Positions 58,209 to 64,000 of a stretch of 64,000 bases of DNA are shown here, piece by piece. Source of the DNA: Grifola frondosa. Its lineage: Eukaryota > Basidiomycota > Agaricomycetes > Polyporales > Grifolaceae. The stretch covers positions 930,001 through 994,000 of the forward strand of contig LUGG01000004.1 of NCBI GenBank assembly GCA_001683735.1, read 5' to 3'. Below the pieces are notes generated by a model, which saw only the letters and a list, made by a program, of their open reading frames with translations, was not told the DNA's origin and made no database searches. The position numbers were made by a program, and so were the translations under genes. The stretch's first letter is position 1. Each line of letters starts with the position of its first letter.

Positions 58209-60913
58209 ATGAGCGTAGCTACTCAGATGATGCCACAACCCCTACTGAATGGTATTGACCATGCCATTCACGACGACGAAATGAATGGCGGTCACAAGGA
58301 GCCGAAATTCGCGAGCGGACTCATTCTCCCACCTCCGGAGATCAAGTGTAAGTAGCATCAGCATTCTCAGTATGCATCCGTCTATCTAATCACGTTGCAC
58401 TCTCTAACGAACAGCTGTGATTGACCGAACTGCGCTCTTCGTTGCGCGCTCTGCGAACCCTCCTCAATTCGAGGACAAAATCCGCGAGAACCAGCGTCAG
58501 GACCCAAAGTTTGCGTTCCTCAACCCGGCCGACCCTTATCATGCTTATTATAGACATCGCATGGACAAGGTCGTCCGCGGCGAACTCGACGACGAGGTTG
58601 TTCCTGGGAAGGAGGACAAGGCACAAGCGGAGCATGTCCCCGGAAGAGCGTGTGGTCGACATGGGCGAGGAGCCCCCCATCCCGGAGTTCATCCTCAGTA
58701 TTCCCAACATTAATGCCCTTGACTTGTGCGTCTTCCCATTTCTACAGCATGCTATGTTTTTACTAACGAGTTGGACGCGTGATAGGGATATCATGAAGCT
58801 GACAGCGCTATTTACTGCCCGGAGAGGGCGTGCATTCCTTGCTGCGCTCTCGGGAGAGAAGGTAGGAACTATCAGTTCGATTTCTTGAGACCGACCCATT
58901 CTCTGTTCGGTTACTTCAATCGCCTTGTTGAGCAGTACTCCAAGGTTCTGCTGCCGAACAAAGAAATGCAGGCACGTCTCAAAGAGCGGACTAAGGAGGG
59001 CGCCAGGTGGAAAGATCTCGATATTGCGCAACGGCGCGCGCAGTGGGAGAAGGTCAAACGGGAAAAGGACAAGAAGCGGGCGGACGATAAAGAGGCCGAA
59101 ACCAGTACGTATTGTTTCTTCCGCCTTTCCTTTGGATGCTCACATAATTTCGCAGTGGCTTTCAATAAATCGACTGGCATGACTATGCGATCGTGCAGAC
59201 GATCGAATTCACCGCGGCCGACGCGACCTCAGAACTCCCGCCACCAATGAGCGTGCAGGAAGTGGAGAGCATGACGCTCGCTCAGAAGAGAATGGCGGCT
59301 ATGATTATGGAGACTACGGCGGAAGACGTCGAAGCACACCGCGCGCGGCAAGCCGCTGCTGAGGCAGAAGCTGCTGCAGCAGTCGGTGGTGCCGGTATCG
59401 CTAACGTGGAGGAGATGCCTATGGAAGAGGACGAGGAATACAAGGAAGCACAGGCGAGGCGGCGGCGTGACGAGGAGGAGAGGGAGAGGGAGGTCGAGCG
59501 GGCACGTGCGATCCAGGCAAGTTCGTTGGACGCGGGAGGCCCTATGAAGATCAGGGCGGATTACGTCCCCAAACGTGAGTGTCTTCTTATTATCGTCGCT
59601 TTTCCAAATCTGAATATGATCGGGTGCAGTTAACAAGAAGGGCGGCGAGAAGATGACGACATGTACTATTTGCGGTCAGCAAATACCCGTGGACGAGCTG
59701 CAGGAACACATGCGTATTGAGCTGCTCGATCCTCGGTGGAAATCTCAGCGCGACGCGCTCGAAGCCCGAAAGGCTCAGGCGTCCGAACTACAGCGTGGTG
59801 CTAACGTGGTCTCATCGCTCAAGAACCTTGCTCGAACTCGTGTGGATATCTTCGGTGCAGAGGCAGACGAGGAGAAACGAAAGAAGGAAGAGGAGGAAGA
59901 GCGGCTGAAGAGGAGGAGAGGGAGAAAGTGGTTTGGGATGGTCACACGGCGTCGAAGGCCAACACGCTTGACAAGTTCTCCACGAACGTCAACTTCGACG
60001 AGCAGATTGCGGCCATCCATCGGTCGAAGGGTCTCGGACCGTGAGTGTTTCTCGCGAAGTTCTCCAGAAATTATCGCTGACGGTGATTCTCTATTCTCCA
60101 GGCAAGAAGTTAATGCGATTGGGCCTGGCATTGGGCCTGCCGCAGCACCGGCACCCATGGCTTCACTGCCACCTCCCCCAGCTTCTCTTCCCGCTCCTCC
60201 GATGCAAGGCGGCGGGGCGGGATCGACTGATGGGGCATACTCTGCCGCCACCGTTTCCTCCGGTCCTCAACCAGCCTCGATGTTCCCACCTCAGCCCGCC
60301 CCCGTCATGCTCCCGCCACTTCATTATCAAGGTATGGACGCGGCACAGCCGTTTGGTTATCAGCCGCCACAAGGTGGACCGCCCATGATGCATCCTGCGC
60401 GTGTCGCTGCGCTTGCGGGCTCTCCGATAGGGACGCCGCCGCAAGTGGGCATGGTGCGGAGCGCGGACGAGATGGAGGGTGCCGGCGAGGACACCTTGCC
60501 GCCGGCGAAACGACAGAGGGTCGCGAAGCTGCCTGGGGGTGCGCTTTATCCCGAAGCAGACTGGATTGCCATGCACCCGGTAAGCATAATTCTCATAGTC
60601 TCGGTTTGAAGCATACTGAGTTTGCTCTTTGCAGCATCCGATTTCTCTCCGTATACAGCTTCCCAACGATCCATCCAAGCCCGAGTGGAAGCTCGACGGC
60701 GGCGTGGTGGTCGTCCCCGAGCTCCCACTCAACTTACTGGTGTCAACGCTACGTGATCGCTTCCTGCAGCACACGGGAAGCAGTGTGCCTGCGTCAAAGA
60801 TTCGGCTCGCGTACGCAGGCAAGATGCTCACGAACATGCATACGATCGCGAGTTACAATTTGGAGGATGAGGACCTTCTTGTTCTGAGTGTCAGGGACCA
60901 GAAGAAAAAGTAG
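58209..60913 (+). CDS. SF3A1: Splicing factor 3A subunit 1 (SF3a120 / Prp21)
   Basis: Part of the U2 snRNP SF3a complex. ATG 58209. SURP1 reads SVIDRTALFVARSANPPQFE with FAFLNPADPYHAYYRHR. SURP2 reads LDIMKLTALFTARRGRAFLA with QFDFLRPTHSLFGYF. The Prp21 domain has WHDYAIVQTIEFT. Later come CTICGQQIPVDELQEHMRI, a proline-rich region, and a C-terminal ubiquitin-like domain (PISLRIQLPNDP to LVLSVRDQKKK). Missing bases are needed at 58852-58854, 59167-59169 and about 59911-59925, with a further shift near 58630. The domain order is the full set of the metazoan protein; yeast Prp21 lacks the ubiquitin fold. Confidence 0.93.
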
Positions 60914-61112
60914 TTTACCTCCGGCCTGGGTATCTTTGCTCAATATTTTGTAATGGTTATTGCTGTATTGTAGGTTACTCGGCAGTCTCGCTCGCAATGC
61001 ATTGAACGGTTTATCAAACTGTTAAAATAGCTACAGGAAAGCTGACAAGAAAATCAACGACGAAGTGTCCAAATGCATATGTGGTGACAAGATACAGATA
61101 CCGAGGGCTAGT
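60914..61112. other. Convergent spacer
   Basis: Short 3-prime region between SF3A1 and the E2 gene. Nothing noted. Confidence 0.5.
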
Positions 61113-62495
61113 CTACAATACTCCTACATTTCTTCCATGAAGATTAAATATTGCAACAACTGCAGATGAAAAGGAGGCGTGCACGCGACTTACAAAATAC
61201 GACGACAAATGAGCCGAACACCAACACCAGCAAGACACATATGACCGTATCCAGCAAGATAGGCGGGCGGCGTGGAGTCTGCCGAATAGCAGCAGCAAGG
61301 ACATGAGGCGGGGCGTCTGATCGCGGGTAGGCGGATTCGACGGTGCAAGCACGTCCGGAGGGGCGGGTGAAAGAGAGTGGGCAACGATCGAAGTTCGCGC
61401 AGAGGGGCGTATGGGTTTAGGTGCAACGAGGGGGATTGAAGGAGTGATAACTGTAGGCTCAGACATTAGGATAACAGGTGATTGAGCGACATGTGGGGCA
61501 TCGACAGGTGTTTTATTACTGATGACCGACGATGCATCTTGAGCGGGAGTAGGAGTACCTGACGATGCGGGAATCTCAGAGGTAGCGACCTTGTCAGAGC
61601 TGGAAGCGGAGACTGCCGGCGGGTCTGGCAGACACTCCAGATTGGACTGGTTGCACCTTGAGCAAACCCATTCCCTGGATCTATGACATGGCGTTAACAG
61701 AACACACACTGTATGTTTCGATCGGAACGTACAAGGAAGCAAGTCGTTTCCGTTCAGAAGAGGGATACTCGAGAGCGCCGACGCCTACTGCGGCAGTGCC
61801 TTTCAAAGGAAAGAATCCTTGGAGACCGATGATAGCTAATAGTATATTAAAGTTCATAAAAGTATTTATTAAGCAGTTTCAAAAGCACATACCGGTGCGA
61901 ACACCCCAGGCGGGCTGCCATAGCTCCTCATGATCTTCAGAGAGCAATTAGCGTAGAACACGCCACTCTGTTCCGACATACGTACAATTCGTAAAGCTGA
62001 TGCAAATCTTAAATAGATTTAAGATGTACTGGCATGCAAGGTATACTAAAATGATGACTTACCTTGGTATTCAACTCGAACCGGCCATTCGGAGTAAGCA
62101 TCATGATCGACGGCGGTCGGAAGGGATATTCAGCAGGAAGGAGGATACGGAAGTGGTATAATCCTCCTTCAAATTCCGTCCCCGCTGGACCTCGCAGAGT
62201 ACAGTGCCACTCCTGAAGAAGGTGAGGAGTCATACCGATGGCCAAGAAAAGTTGCTCACAAAGATATCATCCTACCATTGGGACGAGATGGTTGTTGAGT
62301 ATCTACCATTGCGTATGAGAAAGTACGCTCACCTCTAGTGGTGCTGCAAGTAATCTGTAGACGGGTCGTTGGCTAGTTCGCGAGCCTCCTGCATGATACG
62401 CTTGACGGCTAATGACTAGTTGGATATGTAGATAGGGTATAGACGAGGTTTAGCACACCTGAGTTGTTCTTATTGAGTCCTGAGCCAGTCGCCAT
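61113..62495 (-). CDS. UBC6: Ubc6/UBE2J-type ubiquitin-conjugating enzyme, tail-anchored
   Basis: E2 enzymes of this family work in ER-associated degradation. ATG 62495 (MATGSGLNKNNS) leads to VKRIMQEARELANDPSTDY, then FEWHCTLRGPAGTEFEGG, then RILLPAEYPFRPPSIMMLTP. The catalytic cysteine is in NTKICISF, and the family motif WQPAWGVRT follows, with GALEYPSSERKRLA. A S/P-rich linker leads to a C-terminal hydrophobic anchor (LLDTVICVLLVLVFGSF). Two very small exons are used: 62260-62271 (12 nt, DDIF) and 61986-62007 (22 nt, containing the active-site Cys). One base is missing at 62348-62349 (before AAPLE). The wording is closer to UBE2J1 than to yeast Ubc6. It is divergent from mS37 by 347 bp. 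Confidence 0.9.
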
Positions 62496-62842
62496 TGTAA
62501 ACGAAAGATAGCTAGACGACGTAGATCTAGTCTAAATGCGAGAGTGTAAGTGGAAACCAAGTAGAAACGGAGAGGATGAAAGTGCAGTGGCAATGATTGA
62601 ATCGCTAAGTCATTTACTGACGTGGAGGCACGTGATTATACATTTCGGCAACTTCCTATTTTAGCACTCTTAACTTTTCTTTGCTCGAGTGTCTTGCCTT
62701 GGTCTGTGGTCTGTCAAGGTACGCTGGATGTTGTAGAACGACCAAAGAAATCTGTGCCTCATCGTATTTTCATGCACATATCTGGGTGCTTTACATCTAT
62801 CCCGAACGCTCCCTCGTCAGGCATCCAAGCCATTAGCCAGCC
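62496..62842. promoter_or_regulatory. Divergent UBC6/mS37 spacer
   Basis: Lies between two divergent starts. No defined box that I would defend. A chance frame at 62622-62861 is ignored. Confidence 0.35.
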
Positions 62843-63211
62843 ATGTATATCGAGAAGCTGAAAGTTCGGCCTCGCAAAGGTACGTTGAGTCTACAAGCAA
62901 CCTTGCAACCTATGAATTTATTTTCTCGCCAGCTCCTATCGTACGGCCATGCACAGTGCAATTGACAACCATGCTGTCATGTTGGGCCGCCACGGCCGCG
63001 GCCGGCCCCGACAAATCAGACATCATGTCGACTGGAACATGCGCAGAAGCGGCGCAAGCTCTGTTTAGCTGCATGCGGACGGCGGTGCGTAGGCTGGTCA
63101 TACCAGTGGGATCTGTGTTGAATGATTTTCCTCCTGCAGCCGATGCCTACAAAACCACAGAGGCCGACAATCAACTACCATCTTGCGAGACTAGGCAAGA
63201 ACCTCAAGTAG
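62843..63211 (+). CDS. MRP10: Mitochondrial small-subunit ribosomal protein mS37 (Mrp10, CHCH)
   Basis: A twin-CX9C protein of the mitochondrial ribosome that is oxidised by the Mia40 pathway. Three exons, 62843-62879, 62933-63084 and 63140-63211, give 261 nt and 86 residues with no frame problem. The start reads MYIEKLKVRPRKAP. The first CX9C is PCTVQLTTMLSCW, the second TCAEAAQALFSCMR. The end is RPTINYHLARLGKNLK, the conserved Mrp10 tail. Confidence 0.92.
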
Positions 63212-63825
63212 TCTGGTCCCATATCTCTGGGCGTTTCGACAGCATTTCGATGTCTTAATTGCTGGAGGAGGCCTCTAATCAGTCAGTCTATATCGCGGTC
63301 CATTCCATCGATGTTCCCCTGTAGGTCTGGTGGCCATATTTCCGCACTGTGCGCTGTTCCGCATTCTATCATACCAAGCCGAGTCTATGATCTACAAGCC
63401 AAACATATCTTAGAGTCATCTGGCTGCGCACCTCCGAGCGGCTGACTCGTATATTTACCGTAAATGTACACCGTAGGTACTAAGGTCGCCTATGTATGGA
63501 ATGCTCAGGAACAGACGTGATTGTAAAGCTATACTGAACCCCCCAGCACATTGTGAGTGTAATCGTAGTAAGCTGGCGTCTCCAACGTTGCCTCCAGCGA
63601 GTTCGCCAAAGGGGGACGGCTCGCAGCGCGTTGTTGTGGTTTGTTTCAATTGAGTCACGCACGGATCGCGCCTCGCCTGCGCGGCCTGCGGTGTACCGCG
63701 CGTTGTCTGACCGTCACCACCACTTCACCCCCACAGTCGGTCCCGCTCGCCCATCTCTTTGTTGACCTTTGCCTACGCGACCTTTTTGCCTGAAACCACT
63801 AGCTTCACTCTATCCACGTCGCACT
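63212..63825. promoter_or_regulatory. mS37 downstream / ATG8 upstream region
   Basis: No gene seen. CT-rich segments near 63715-63815 precede the ATG8 start, as in the leaders of well-expressed fungal genes. Confidence 0.4.
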
Positions 63826-64000
63826 ATGAGATCTAAGTTCAAGGACGAGCACCCTTTCGGTCTGTCCCGCGCCTCTTTACTACAATCTCAACTCATCCGC
63901 CTGCGTACCAACAGATAAGCGCAAGGCAGAGGCAGAGCGCATCCGACAGAAGTACCCAGACAGGATCCCAGTACGTCACCCCTCTCCCTCTCCCTCCTCA
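63826..64000 (+). CDS. ATG8: Autophagy ubiquitin-like protein Atg8 (5-prime part, runs off the window)
   Basis: Atg8/GABARAP is lipidated to phosphatidylethanolamine on autophagosome membranes. Exon 1 (63826-63859) gives MRSKFKDEHPF and exon 2 (63915-63970) gives DKRKAEAERIRQKYPDRIP, with a GTACGT donor at 63971. These 30 residues are the nearly invariant N-terminal helices of fungal Atg8. The rest, including the Gly used for lipidation, lies beyond position 64000. Confidence 0.93.

Noticed and set aside
1..64000. Search for a novel system such as a mobile element, defence island or biosynthetic cluster
   Set aside because: The gene content is dispersed housekeeping genes with no shared direction, no transposase, no large synthase and no repeated array. 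I found nothing that would support such a claim.

Overview
The window is nuclear DNA from a filamentous fungus, most likely an Agaricomycete (mushroom-forming basidiomycete). This is inferred from dense genes on both strands, many short GT-AG introns of about 50-60 bases, short intergenic spacers, moderately high GC, and family-level resemblance of the deduced proteins. I see no rRNA, no convincing tRNA, no CRISPR array, no intact transposon and no biosynthetic cluster. Almost everything recognisable is conserved eukaryotic housekeeping machinery.

Layout. 1-2.25 kb holds only weak, unrecognised fragments. 2.3-10.4 kb carries the kinetochore subunit SPC24 (+), the CAF-1 large subunit (-), the clamp-loader subunit RFC2 (+) and the ribosome-associated Hsp70 SSB (-). 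10.5-15.3 kb carries mitochondrial ribosomal protein uS2m (+), anthranilate synthase TRP2 (-) and the box H/ACA snoRNP assembly factor SHQ1 (+). 15.3-18.0 kb is gene-free. 18.0-22.8 kb carries an arrestin-like protein (-) and an SLC35F6-like membrane transporter (+). 23.7-25.4 kb is a decayed SRPK-like kinase. 26.0-31.4 kb carries exportin-1/CRM1 and the MCTS1/TMA20 translation factor (both +). 33.0-35.5 kb carries an SRR1-like protein (+) and an uncharacterised acidic protein (-). 37.6-44.4 kb carries APC/C subunit CDC27, chaperonin subunit CCT1 and an unknown gene (all -). 44.9-50.3 kb carries an NRBF2/Atg38-like autophagy protein (+), the Ran-binding protein MOG1 (-) and NDC80 (+). 51.8-56.3 kb carries a TmpA-like membrane protein (+) and an ERI1-type exonuclease (-). 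56.3-64 kb carries CMS1 (+), mitoribosomal mL60 (-), splicing factor SF3A1 (+), the E2 enzyme UBC6/UBE2J (-), mitoribosomal mS37 (+) and the first exons of ATG8 (+).

How the genes relate. There are no operons; neighbours are mostly divergent or convergent pairs. Themes that recur by chance or by selection are chromosome duplication and segregation (SPC24, NDC80, CDC27, CAF-1, RFC2), mitochondrial translation (uS2m, mL60, mS37), nuclear transport (CRM1, MOG1) and autophagy (NRBF2-like, ATG8). The 150-bp divergent spacer between CAF-1 and RFC2 carries two ACGCGT boxes, the core of the fungal MluI cell-cycle box, which would fit joint S-phase control.

Quality warning. From about 11 kb onward, many conserved and probably essential genes carry one-base frameshifts, mostly missing bases in short homopolymers. 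They affect uS2m, the arrestin, SLC35F6, CRM1, TMA20, probably SRR1, CDC27, CCT1, NRBF2, NDC80, TmpA, ERI1, CMS1, SF3A1 and UBC6. The pattern points to uncorrected assembly errors rather than real gene decay, so gene spans below are drawn across these shifts. No previously undescribed system stands out.
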